12,793 nt of DNA, taken from Clostridia bacterium (lineage in GTDB: Bacteria; Bacillota; Clostridia; Christensenellales; Aristaeellaceae). This document shows positions 7,301 to 12,793 of the stretch, in pieces. The number at the start of each line of letters is the position of its first letter. The first letter of the stretch is position 1. The notes below the pieces were generated by a model that made no database searches, was not told the origin of the DNA, and was given only the letters and a program-made list of their open reading frames with translations. Position numbers and translations under genes: made by a program. The stretch is taken from NCBI GenBank assembly GCA_017620115.1, contig JAFZRB010000342.1:1-12793 (forward strand), given 5' to 3'.

Positions 7301-9308
7301 GATCGCGTCGCAGCACAGCCTGGATCATCAGCGCCAGCTCTGGCTGCCGCCGATGCCTTCCCAACTGTATTTCAGCCAGCTCGCGCTCTACCGCGACACC
7401 GTCGTGCGCGGCGACCGCTACGCCAACGCCCCGGAGCATATCAGCTTCCTCGCGGGGCTGGCGGACGACGTGGCGCAGCAGCGGTATCTGCCTTACATCG
7501 TCGATATGACGCAGGTACGCAACCTGATGATCGTCGGCCTGGCCGGCACCGGCAAGACCACCGCCGTGCAGAGCATCGTCACCTCTCTCTGCGGGCAATA
7601 CGATCCCGACCACCTGAATATGTACATCATGAGCCTCACCAGCAAGACGCTGAACAGCCTTACGGCTTTCCCGCAGGTGGGCGACATCGTATTCGAGAAC
7701 GACATCATCGAGATCAAGCGCCTCATCAATATGCTGTTCGAGGAAGAGGAGCGCCGCAGCGAAATGTTTGCTGAGCTTTCCACCGACAGCTTCATCGAAT
7801 ACAACCGCGCCTGCCGCAGCAAGGGGCGGCCCACCGTTCCCGCCATCGTGGTCTTCGTGGATCGCTTCGAACAGCTCAAGAACATCTTCGCCAACGATGA
7901 TTACTACACCGGACGCATCCACGCGCTGCTGCGCGAGGGCAGCGGACGCGGTATCCATTTCATCGTCACGGCGCTTGGCAAGAACGAGATCCCGGCCAAG
8001 CTGCATCCGTTCTTCAGCGGCATCGCGCTGCAGCTGCGCGAGCGCGGCGATTATTCCGACGTCATCGGCGCGCGCCTGCCCTTCGACATGGCTCCCATCG
8101 CCAGCACGCCCGGCCGCGGCATGGGCGTCATCGTCGAGGGCGACAAGGCCGTGCCCTACGAGATTCACTTCGCGCTGGGCGGCTATGAAGCCCCCGAGCC
8201 CGAAAGCGAGGATTTCGCTGATTTGAGCGACCCCATCGCCTACAGCCTGAACAGGCAGCTGAATCCCATCGAGGGGCTGGCCGACGGCGACCGCAACGAA
8301 CGCATCGCCGCCTTCTCCGCGCGGCTCAAGGAACAGTGGACGGGCAAGCTCCCGCCGCTCATCCCGCGCATCCCGGAGAACCCGGACTACCCGCAGTTCT
8401 CGCAGGCGCAGGGCTTCGAGGTCATGCAGAAGACGCCGTATCAGCTGCCCGTCGGCTACGACATGACCAAGGGCTCGCTGGCCTCGTTCGACCTCGAAAA
8501 GAACTATTCCATGCTGGTCACCGGCCCGAAGAAGAGCGGCCGCACGAATTTCCTCAAGCTGACCGCGCGGCTGTTCGCCGAACGCGGCGCGGATATCTTC
8601 GTATACGGCGATCCGGGCTGGAAGAAGCTGTGCGACGAACTGGGCGCCAGGCTGCTCACTACCGAAGAGGAGCTGGCCGATTTCATCTCCTGGTTTGTCG
8701 CGGAATACCCCGGCAAGCGCAAGCGCCTGCACGACGAGGCGATGGCGCAGGGCCGCGCGCAGGCGCGCAGGCAGGCGCTCGAATTCAAGCCGTGCGTTGT
8801 GCTTCTGGATAACGCCGAACGCATCTGCTCCGGCTTCACAGCCCCGCGCTACGCCAAGAGCGCCGACCAGATCATCGCCGATTACGAAGCGGATGTCAAG
8901 GCCGCGCAGGAAGCCGGCAAACCCGCCCCGAACGCCCCGTCGGACGACATCCTGGCGCTGGCCAAGCACCCGTTCCGCCACAACATTCCCACGAAGAAAT
9001 TCATCGTGGATCTGCTATCGCAGATGTGCGGCACGGCGGAGCTGTATAACATCTTCATCTTCATGTCGCTCTCGGGCGCAAACCGCCTGCTCGAGCGCGA
9101 GGAACCGTTCAAGAGCCTCATCGCGCAGGGGCGCGGCGTCGCTCTGGGCGGCCGCGTCAGCGAGTTCGACCCGCTCGGCCTGGCGCAGAATCTGACGCCT
9201 CAGTCGCGCGGCCAGGCTCTCCCCGCCGGCTCCGGTTATCTGGTTACAAACGCCGGCGTCACGTCGATCCGCGTGCCGCTCGTCGATTCCGAAGAAGACG
9301 AGGAGTAA
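4386..9308 (+). CDS. essC: Type VII secretion FtsK/SpoIIIE-family ATPase EssC (YukB), FHA-containing
   Basis: This is the motor ATPase of Bacillota type VII (ESX/Yuk) secretion, which drives export of WXG100-family proteins. It has 1640 residues, against roughly 1480-1500 in typical EssC. Order: an N-terminal domain (1-95), an FHA domain (about 108-186; GR 114-115, STSH 129-132, SSNGT 150-154), two membrane helices (about 262-280 and 285-306), then three ATPase domains. D1 has Walker A GTTGSGKS (707-714), Walker B IIIVDEF (D818, E819) and an EssC-like ATQKPS motif. D2 has Walker A GLAGTGKT (1051-1058), but Walker B reads VDRFE (D1159 followed by Arg). D3 has GPKKSGRT (1380-1387) with Arg for the Walker lysine, and LLDN at 1473-1476. 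The segments YHRAPR, HSYHD, WARWLPH and HGPHGLIAGTTGSGKS match S. aureus EssC as I remember it. A charged insertion in D3 (about 1485-1540) and a Lys-rich D1-D2 linker (943-960) account for part of the extra length. The neighbours support the assignment. Confidence 0.96.
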   Translation: MYAAWLFFGDHFKDMFFPNLDSWTSQIIITQEESGWSADSIFQVRALEGRVFLSPTTPFVWKNDRSSTERGIGLEEHNILVSPEGELTIILKKMGAERLCFNKYIVNSNTLTIGRSPQNSVYDTDQRLSTSHGFITFNNGTSAEYTDNNSSNGTYLNGRRIIGSTVVIQYGDVLTFPSGLKIVFLGGMVAINRLDTLQHVQMQKAVPRANIPMQDAPESFPSLYVQYHRAPRMLQKPAADVIEIEPPIAKQNVGNAPLWQQVGPSMTMILPMLMGTLIAGNRGSGMVSSGLIMVSTSSLLAVTWGLVNRRYRKQQAETTEAQRIGLYKKYIAEMEQTLSTLNAQEYSRLVTTYPNVGECVALPTDGTFRLWNRMPTHPDFLNVRLGLGSVPLPSTIQTQKQKLSIINDPLRDESERLQKTYSTIQDAPVLTALRGESVVGILGREEATLFAQGLLMQIAALHSYHDVRIAVFTEENTASQWAWARWLPHVFASEDRQMRMVVSKPSAVHDVMNSLNDVINMRRSTQEDNASSKDSDEEKAVQLPLPHYIIFCTDSRLLENEPPMRQLLTNQVGMTLIMLAPSMELLPKECRKILNVAARPGLLHTSDGETTQVDFEYPNRNLLLSFARQIAPLRVRDAAENAAIPTLVSFLDIYGVRRTSDLDVWRMWTENHTYNGLRSTIGYAAGSQPFVLDISDKYHGPHGLIAGTTGSGKSVMLQTYILSLALNYSPAEIQFILIDYKGGGMADAFRGLPHVAGIIDNLQGELIISRALASLNGEIHRREHIFKEHGVDKIDEYNRVFGSDPSEPTLPHLIIIVDEFAELKSEQPEFMTELVSASRVGRSLGVHLILATQKPSNSVSDEIWANSRFHLCLRVQTRSDSMEMLKRPDAAFIKGMGRCFIQIGNDELFEQVQTSYSGLAYNPNEPRAEEMPHLLGDSGQAVRTPKPKKAKSRNPKEKEYTQMDAVLDRISEIASQHSLDHQRQLWLPPMPSQLYFSQLALYRDTVVRGDRYANAPEHISFLAGLADDVAQQRYLPYIVDMTQVRNLMIVGLAGTGKTTAVQSIVTSLCGQYDPDHLNMYIMSLTSKTLNSLTAFPQVGDIVFENDIIEIKRLINMLFEEEERRSEMFAELSTDSFIEYNRACRSKGRPTVPAIVVFVDRFEQLKNIFANDDYYTGRIHALLREGSGRGIHFIVTALGKNEIPAKLHPFFSGIALQLRERGDYSDVIGARLPFDMAPIASTPGRGMGVIVEGDKAVPYEIHFALGGYEAPEPESEDFADLSDPIAYSLNRQLNPIEGLADGDRNERIAAFSARLKEQWTGKLPPLIPRIPENPDYPQFSQAQGFEVMQKTPYQLPVGYDMTKGSLASFDLEKNYSMLVTGPKKSGRTNFLKLTARLFAERGADIFVYGDPGWKKLCDELGARLLTTEEELADFISWFVAEYPGKRKRLHDEAMAQGRAQARRQALEFKPCVVLLDNAERICSGFTAPRYAKSADQIIADYEADVKAAQEAGKPAPNAPSDDILALAKHPFRHNIPTKKFIVDLLSQMCGTAELYNIFIFMSLSGANRLLEREEPFKSLIAQGRGVALGGRVSEFDPLGLAQNLTPQSRGQALPAGSGYLVTNAGVTSIRVPLVDSEEDEE

Positions 9309-9314
9309 ACCGAC

Positions 9315-9320
9315 AGGAGG
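9315..9320 (+). promoter_or_regulatory. Ribosome binding site of the LytTR gene
   Basis: A perfect AGGAGG stands 9 nt before the ATG at 9330, in the 21-nt gap after essC. Confidence 0.75.
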
Positions 9321-9329
9321 ACTTCGGCC

Positions 9330-10076
9330 ATGCTGCCCGTGCTGATCTATGAGACGGATACGGCCCTGCGCGCAATGCTTCTGCAAACGCTGAAGACATT
9401 GCCGGGGAGTTCTGCGCTCAAAGTCATCTCGGTCAGCGCTTCTGCCGACGACACGGAGCGATACGCCGCCGCCCAGGAGGGCATCACGCTCACCATCATC
9501 GGCCTGTCGCTGCGGCCCGACAACCGCGCGCGCGGGCTCGACCTGGGCCGCGCCATCATGCGCCGCAATCACGACAACTACACCGTCTACTGCATCCATG
9601 AGCTGACCGATCTGGAAAGCGTGTTGGCAGGATGCGTCCGGCCGGCGGGCATCCTGCTGGCCCCGTTCTCGGGCGAGCGCATCGCCTCATGTCTGCGCCG
9701 GATCGCTGAGGAATACGCGTCTCTCAACGCCGAGGAAGGTGACGCAGGCTGCCTCACCTTCTCCGCGGGCGCCTCCACCTACCGCATACCGTTCGAGCAG
9801 ATCACCTATATCGAGGCGCTGGACAAGAAGCTGAGCATTTACACGCACCGCCAGACGATCACCGTGCGCGGCGCGCTGGGAAGCCTGATCGACCAGCTGC
9901 CGAAGCAGTTCGTGCGCTGTCACCGATCCTATGTGGTCAACATCCGCGCGATTCGCCAGACGGATTATTCCGAGATGACCATCACGCTCTCCGGCGGGGA
10001 TACGCTCCCCATATCACGCTCCAGCCGCAACGAACTGCGCCAGCGCCTGGAAGCCATCCAGGAGGTGAACGCATGA
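9330..10076 (+). CDS. AgrA-like LytTR transcriptional regulator with degenerate receiver domain
   Basis: 248 residues. The C-terminal part (about 140-245) is a LytTR DNA-binding domain: YIEALDKKLSIYT (160-172), a conserved FVRCHRSYVVN (194-204), and a final ISRSSRNEL strand-helix. The N-terminal part (1-128) follows the receiver fold of AgrA, including GLDLGRAI (69-76), but key residues are changed. The phospho-acceptor Asp position reads IIGLSL (Gly58), and the conserved Lys of the usual K-P-F is Ala111 (LLAPFS). Of the acidic pocket, Glu8 and Asp10 remain. Classic phosphorelay control is therefore unlikely. It is 21 nt downstream of essC and overlaps the next gene by 4 nt (ATGA), so it belongs to the secretion operon and may autoregulate it. 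No histidine kinase is in the window. The LytTR call is firm; the target and signal are unknown. Confidence 0.92.
   Translation: MLPVLIYETDTALRAMLLQTLKTLPGSSALKVISVSASADDTERYAAAQEGITLTIIGLSLRPDNRARGLDLGRAIMRRNHDNYTVYCIHELTDLESVLAGCVRPAGILLAPFSGERIASCLRRIAEEYASLNAEEGDAGCLTFSAGASTYRIPFEQITYIEALDKKLSIYTHRQTITVRGALGSLIDQLPKQFVRCHRSYVVNIRAIRQTDYSEMTITLSGGDTLPISRSSRNELRQRLEAIQEVNA
10060..10067 (+). promoter_or_regulatory. Ribosome binding site of the 174-residue gene
   Basis: AGGAGGTG lies inside the end of the LytTR gene, 5 nt before the ATG at 10073. The ATGA stop/start overlap (10073-10076) implies translational coupling. Confidence 0.7.
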
Positions 10077-10597
10077 ACGCCGATCTCGTCAGTTACCGCT
10101 ACACGCGGGACGAGCTGAGCACGCTTCTGCTGATTCTGGATCTGCCGCCCTTCCCGGGCGTTCAGCTGCCGCCCATCGACGAGGCCGCCTACCGCGCCGC
10201 CGTCGATTCGCTTGCCGATTCCGGCCTCGTGACGCCCGCGGGCGACCGGGCCATCGTCGATCAGCTGACCGCGCTGCTGCTGCTCTCCATCGCGAAGAGC
10301 AGGTTCCATATCCGCTTCGACGCGCCCGACCGCGCCATTGCGCTCTGGCGCTGTCCGCTCCTGTGTGTGATGGGCGTTTTCCCCGAGCAGGGCGAGTGCT
10401 CGCTGACGCCTGTCCCCTCGCTCGCCGGTTGCGACGCCGCGCTGAGCGGGGCGCTCACGCGCTGCGGCTTTCCCATCTCCGTAGCCAGTCCGCTGCTGGA
10501 CGGGGAGACGCTCAGCGCCTCAAACGCCGAAGAATTGACCGCCGTGAAAGCGCGCCTTCTGCATCTGGCCTCCGCCGCCGAATCGGAAACCGCCTGA
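10073..10597 (+). CDS. Uncharacterised protein of the type VII operon, possibly EspG-like
   Basis: 174 residues, soluble, with no signal peptide or membrane helix and an acidic Ala/Leu-rich make-up. I do not recognise the family with certainty. The order of its parts recalls mycobacterial EspG chaperones: an N-terminal YTRDELSTLLLILDLPP (10-26), then a helix and SLADSGLV (46-53), then a helical VDQLTALLLLSIAKSRFHIRF segment (62-82), then alternating strands (89-113). EspG proteins bind secreted PE/PPE partners and are nearly 300 residues long, so this would be a short version. It starts by ATGA overlap with the LytTR gene and lies 65 nt before the yukD-like gene. The operon position, rather than the sequence, is the best argument for a secretion role. 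It could equally be an unrelated helper. The gene is real: it has a good ribosome binding site and tight packing. Confidence 0.8.
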   Translation: MNADLVSYRYTRDELSTLLLILDLPPFPGVQLPPIDEAAYRAAVDSLADSGLVTPAGDRAIVDQLTALLLLSIAKSRFHIRFDAPDRAIALWRCPLLCVMGVFPEQGECSLTPVPSLAGCDAALSGALTRCGFPISVASPLLDGETLSASNAEELTAVKARLLHLASAAESETA

Positions 10598-10613
10598 CCC
10601 CCACACACAAGCG

Positions 10614-10629
10614 CGGGCGGCCCCGCCCG
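10614..10629 (+). other. Short GC hairpin between the 174-residue gene and yukD
   Basis: CGGGCG (10614-10619) and CGCCCG (10624-10629) pair around a GCCC loop. No T-run follows, so it is not an obvious terminator. It sits in the widest gap of the operon (65 nt) and could tune expression of the last gene by partial termination or mRNA stability. It may also be chance in GC-rich DNA. Confidence 0.4.
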
Positions 10630-10651
10630 GAGCCTCCCCGCAAAACGATAT

Positions 10652-10658
10652 GAGGTGA
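10652..10658 (+). promoter_or_regulatory. Ribosome binding site of the yukD-like gene
   Basis: GAGGTGA, with the GAGG core 7 nt before the ATG at 10663. Confidence 0.65.
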
Positions 10659-10662
10659 CACT

Positions 10663-10914
10663 ATGGAAACGATTATTGTGGAGCTCTTTGTGCCCGCCAC
10701 GTCGTCCACGTTTGATTTTCAGCTGCCTTCGACAGGCCGCGTGTGCGACATCGTAAACGAGATCATCCGCATACTGGAAGCCACGCAGCAGAACCTGCAG
10801 TTCGACAAAGAATTGCCCGTGCTGTGCGATCTGGAGCATGGCCGCTCGCTCAACCCGGCCGCCTTCATCGCCCAAACCGGTATCCACGACGGCTCCCGAC
10901 TGATGCTGATTTAG
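10663..10914 (+). CDS. yukD: YukD/EsaB-type ubiquitin-like protein of type VII secretion
   Basis: 83 residues, the usual size for this family (about 80). The pattern is that of a beta-grasp fold: an opening IIVELFVP strand, FDFQLPS as the second strand, a helix at about 28-41 (VCDIVNEIIRILEA), and a closing GIHDGSRLMLI (73-83). The ending is close to the GITNGDRLEIL tail I recall for B. subtilis YukD. As in YukD and EsaB there is no C-terminal Gly-Gly, so conjugation like true ubiquitin is not expected. In Bacillota, EsaB/YukD is a small cytoplasmic component needed for, or regulating, type VII secretion. It is the last gene of the operon, 65 nt after its neighbour and just before the shared terminator. 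Its presence with EssC strongly supports the type VII assignment. The name esaB is used in Staphylococcus for the same protein. Confidence 0.85.
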   Translation: METIIVELFVPATSSTFDFQLPSTGRVCDIVNEIIRILEATQQNLQFDKELPVLCDLEHGRSLNPAAFIAQTGIHDGSRLMLI

Positions 10915-10924
10915 CGTGTGTTTA

Positions 10925-10959
10925 CAAAATCACCATGCCGTTTCGGCATGGTGATTTTG
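10925..10959. terminator. Bidirectional intrinsic terminator between yukD and ruvB
   Basis: CAAAATCACCATGCCG (10925-10940) and its exact complement (10944-10959) form a 16-bp stem around TTT. The outer A/T pairs supply a T-run on both strands. It lies 10 nt after the yukD stop and 2 nt after the ruvB stop, between convergent genes, and so serves both operons. Confidence 0.92.
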
Positions 10960-10961
10960 CA

Positions 10962-12005
10962 TTATATATCCATCTTTGTCTGCTGGACGCCGCTGTCGAC
11001 GGGAGGCTGCGGCGCGCTCATGCCCAGGTGCTCATAGGCCGCGGGCGTGGCCATGCGGCCGCGCGGCGTGCGCATGACGAAGCCCAGCTGCAGGAGGTAG
11101 GGCTCATATACATCCTCGATGGTGGCCGCGTCCTCGCCGGTGATGGCGGCCAGCGTGTCGAGACCCACCGGACCGCCGCCGAACTTGCGGATCATGGTCT
11201 CCAGCATGGTGCGGTCGGTGCGGTCGAGGCCCAGCTCGTCCACCTCCAGCATGTTCAGCGCTTCGCGCGCGGTTTCGTCGGTTACGCGGCCGCCCGCGCG
11301 CACCTGCGCGTAGTCGCGCACGCGCTTGATGAGCCGGTTGGCCACGCGGGGCGTGCCGCGCGAACGGCTGGCGATTTCCAGCGCGCCGTCGTGACTGCAG
11401 TCGATCTTCATGATCTTCGCCGAGCGCTCCACGATCACCGCCAGCTCCTCCGGCGTGTACAGCTCCAGGCGGAAGCTGATGCCGAATCGGTCGCGCAGGG
11501 GCGAAGTGAGCATACCGGCCCGCGTGGTGGCGGCGATGAGCGTGAATTTCGGCAGGTCAAGCCGGATGGAGCGCGCCGAGGGGCCTTTGCCGATCATGAT
11601 GTCCAGCGCGAAATCCTCCATCGCCGGATAAAGCACCTCCTCCACGGCGTGGGAGAGGCGGTGGATCTCGTCGATGAACAGCACGTCGCCCGCGTTCAGG
11701 TTGGTGAGGATGGACGCCAGGTCGCCCGGCCGCTCGATGGCGGGGCCGCTGGTCACGCGGATGTTGTGGCCCATCTCCGCGGCGATGATGCCCGCCAGGG
11801 TGGTCTTGCCCAGGCCGGGCGGGCCGTAGAGCAGTATGTGATCCAGCGGTTCGCGGCGCGCGATGGCGGCCTGCATGTAGATGCTCAGGCTGTCCTTGAT
11901 CTTCTGCTGGCCGAAATACTCCGCGAGCGAATGCGGGCGCAGTGTGCCTTCTGCCTCGTCGTCCTCGCCGCGGAAGCCCGTTGAAATGAGACGTTCCTCG
12001 TCCAT
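10962..12005 (-). CDS. ruvB: Holliday junction branch migration ATPase RuvB
   Basis: 347 residues, normal for the family. RuvB forms hexameric rings that, with RuvA, drive branch migration of Holliday junctions in recombinational repair. The AAA+ motifs are complete: Walker A GPPGLGKT (61-68), Walker B FIDEIH (110-115), sensor 1 AATTR (158-162) and the LRDRFG arginine-finger segment (170-175). The C-terminal winged-helix region has [11 protein letters not shown] and the RTPRGR wing. The short N-terminal stretch before TLRPHSL is acidic. The start codon is 1 nt after the ruvA stop (TAA-C-ATG), with no strong ribosome binding site of its own, so it is probably translated by coupling to ruvA. 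The gene ends 2 nt before the shared terminator. Confidence 0.98.
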   Translation of the reverse strand: MDEERLISTGFRGEDDEAEGTLRPHSLAEYFGQQKIKDSLSIYMQAAIARREPLDHILLYGPPGLGKTTLAGIIAAEMGHNIRVTSGPAIERPGDLASILTNLNAGDVLFIDEIHRLSHAVEEVLYPAMEDFALDIMIGKGPSARSIRLDLPKFTLIAATTRAGMLTSPLRDRFGISFRLELYTPEELAVIVERSAKIMKIDCSHDGALEIASRSRGTPRVANRLIKRVRDYAQVRAGGRVTDETAREALNMLEVDELGLDRTDRTMLETMIRKFGGGPVGLDTLAAITGEDAATIEDVYEPYLLQLGFVMRTPRGRMATPAAYEHLGMSAPQPPVDSGVQQTKMDI

Positions 12006-12006
12006 G

Positions 12007-12603
12007 TTACTTCATCATTCCCTTCAAAGCCAGCCTGATGATCTCGTCGCTCTTCTCAGGCAGCGGCGATACAGCCGAAACCGCACGCGCCGCTTCGCTC
12101 GCCTGATAGCCCAGCGCCATGAGCGCCTCCACGGCCTCGTCCGCGGCGCTTCCGCGGGCCGCGTTGACGGGCAGCGGCGCGCCGGACGCCGTCAGCTCCG
12201 CGTTGTCCACCTTGTCCTTCAATTCCAGAATAATGCGCTGCGCCGTCTTCTTGCCGATGCCCGGCGCGCGGGCCAGCGCCTGCGCGTCGCCTGTGACGAT
12301 GGCCAGCGACAGATCGTGAACGCTCATCGCGGAGAGCACCATGAGCGCTGATTTGGGCCCGATGCCGCTCACGGCGGTGAGCTTCATGAACATGCGCTTT
12401 TCCTCGCGCGTTGCGAAGCCGAACAGCTCGACGGCGTCCTCCCGCACGCTGAGATACGTGAAGCACTTCATGATCTCGCCCGCGGCGGGCGCCTGCGCCA
12501 GCGTGGCCGCGCTCACCGTGAGCTGATAGCCCACGCCCCCGCAGTCGATCACCAGCGTGCCCTCTCCCTTTTCAGCCACGAGCCCATTCACATGCGCCAA
12601 CAT
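12007..12603 (-). CDS. ruvA: Holliday junction DNA-binding protein RuvA
   Basis: 198 residues, the usual size. RuvA tetramers bind the four-way junction and recruit RuvB. Domain I is an OB fold (1-62, with [12 protein letters not shown] and [13 protein letters not shown]). Domain II has two helix-hairpin-helix motifs ([10 protein letters not shown] at 78-87 and [12 protein letters not shown] at 113-124). Domain III, which contacts RuvB, is at about 152-198 ([16 protein letters not shown]). I chose the start at 12603 because it begins MLAHVNG, the normal RuvA N-terminus, and has GGAGG 6 nt upstream (12610-12614). The frame stays open to an ATG at 12765, but that would add 54 unrelated residues and overlap ruvC. 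It lies 64 nt after ruvC and 1 nt before ruvB. Confidence 0.97.
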   Translation of the reverse strand: MLAHVNGLVAEKGEGTLVIDCGGVGYQLTVSAATLAQAPAAGEIMKCFTYLSVREDAVELFGFATREEKRMFMKLTAVSGIGPKSALMVLSAMSVHDLSLAIVTGDAQALARAPGIGKKTAQRIILELKDKVDNAELTASGAPLPVNAARGSAADEAVEALMALGYQASEAARAVSAVSPLPEKSDEIIRLALKGMMK

Positions 12604-12609
12604 AACATT

Positions 12610-12614
12610 CCTCC
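12610..12614 (-). promoter_or_regulatory. Ribosome binding site of ruvA
   Basis: GGAGG on the minus strand, 6 nt before the ATG at 12603. It decides the start against the longer open frame. Confidence 0.75.
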
Positions 12615-12667
12615 GCTCCGGAATAAAAAAGGAATCAAGACTATCTGTTTCAGGGTATGCATAATGC

Positions 12668-12793
12668 CTAATTGATCTTGAAGAGCTGTCCCGCGCGCAT
12701 GCTGTTGGCGTGCGTGATGGCCACGGCCAGCGCGTCGGCGGCGTCGTCGGGACGGGGAATCTCATTGATGTTCAGCATCAGACGCACCATCAT
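12668..12793 (-). CDS. ruvC: RuvC Holliday junction resolvase, C-terminal end (partial)
   Basis: The last 41 codons of ruvC, ending in TAG; the rest lies beyond the right edge. The segment [17 protein letters not shown] matches the C-terminal active-site region of RuvC, where the conserved acidic residues of the DDAADALA motif contribute to metal binding. RuvC cuts Holliday junctions after RuvAB migration. The two Met codons at the window edge are internal, not the start. The tail after THAN is short. Its place upstream of ruvA fits the common ruvCAB order. Confidence 0.93.
   Translation of the reverse strand: MMVRLMLNINEIPRPDDAADALAVAITHANSMRAGQLFKIN

Noticed and set aside
7020..8981. A 653-codon minus-strand open frame inside essC
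   Set aside because: It lies opposite clear EssC ATPase domains, has no ribosome binding site or motif, and is a GC-driven shadow.
10598..10662. Possible terminator inside the operon
   Set aside because: The hairpin at 10614-10629 has no following T-run and a ribosome binding site follows at once, so a full stop of transcription is unlikely.
10743..11984. A 413-codon plus-strand open frame across the terminator and ruvB
   Set aside because: It crosses the yukD stop region and the shared terminator and is antisense to RuvB, so it cannot be a real gene.
12604..12765. N-terminal extension of ruvA by 54 codons
   Set aside because: The extension overlaps the ruvC end, encodes no RuvA-like sequence and lacks a good ribosome binding site; the start at 12603 has one and gives the family's normal N-terminus.
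1..12793. Search for insertion sequences, CRISPR arrays, tRNA or rRNA genes and attachment sites
   Set aside because: I saw no transposase-like protein, regularly spaced repeats, tRNA-like cloverleaf or flanking direct repeats.

Overview
The window looks like a GC-rich member of the Bacillota, probably a Clostridia-type anaerobe. This rests on the EssC/YukD-type secretion genes, the strong AGGAGG-like ribosome binding sites, the AgrA-like LytTR regulator and the ruvC-ruvA-ruvB order. The exact lineage cannot be read from the sequence.

Layout. Positions 1-2186 (minus strand) hold the N-terminal 728 residues of a secreted von Willebrand factor A (VWA) protein. It has an intact metal-binding site and a tandemly duplicated pair of Ig-like domains, and it runs off the left edge. 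A 429-bp divergent promoter region (2187-2615) follows, with one minus-strand promoter and two plus-strand extended -10 promoters. Positions 2616-10914 (plus strand) are a compact six-gene cluster: a membrane protein with exported peptidoglycan-binding-like repeats and a cytoplasmic FHA domain; a second membrane-anchored FHA protein; a 1640-residue EssC-type type VII secretion ATPase that carries its own FHA domain; an AgrA-like LytTR regulator with a degenerate receiver; a 174-residue protein of uncertain family that faintly resembles mycobacterial EspG; and a YukD/EsaB ubiquitin-like protein. A perfect 16-bp hairpin at 10925-10959 ends this cluster and also serves the convergent housekeeping operon. 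Positions 10962-12793 (minus strand) hold ruvB, ruvA and the last 41 codons of ruvC, the Holliday-junction machinery.

How it works together (inference). EssC and YukD identify a type VII (ESX/Yuk) secretion locus. No EssB/YukC, EsaA, EssA or WXG100 substrate gene is present in the window. Their places beside essC are taken by two membrane FHA proteins, so this may be a divergent type VII apparatus in which forkhead-associated (phosphothreonine-reading) modules replace EssB. The divergent VWA/Ig protein shares the Pro/Thr-rich linker style of the first FHA protein and could be a cell-surface partner. The LytTR protein lacks the usual phosphorylation residues and may regulate the locus by a non-canonical input. 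The ruv genes are ordinary neighbours.
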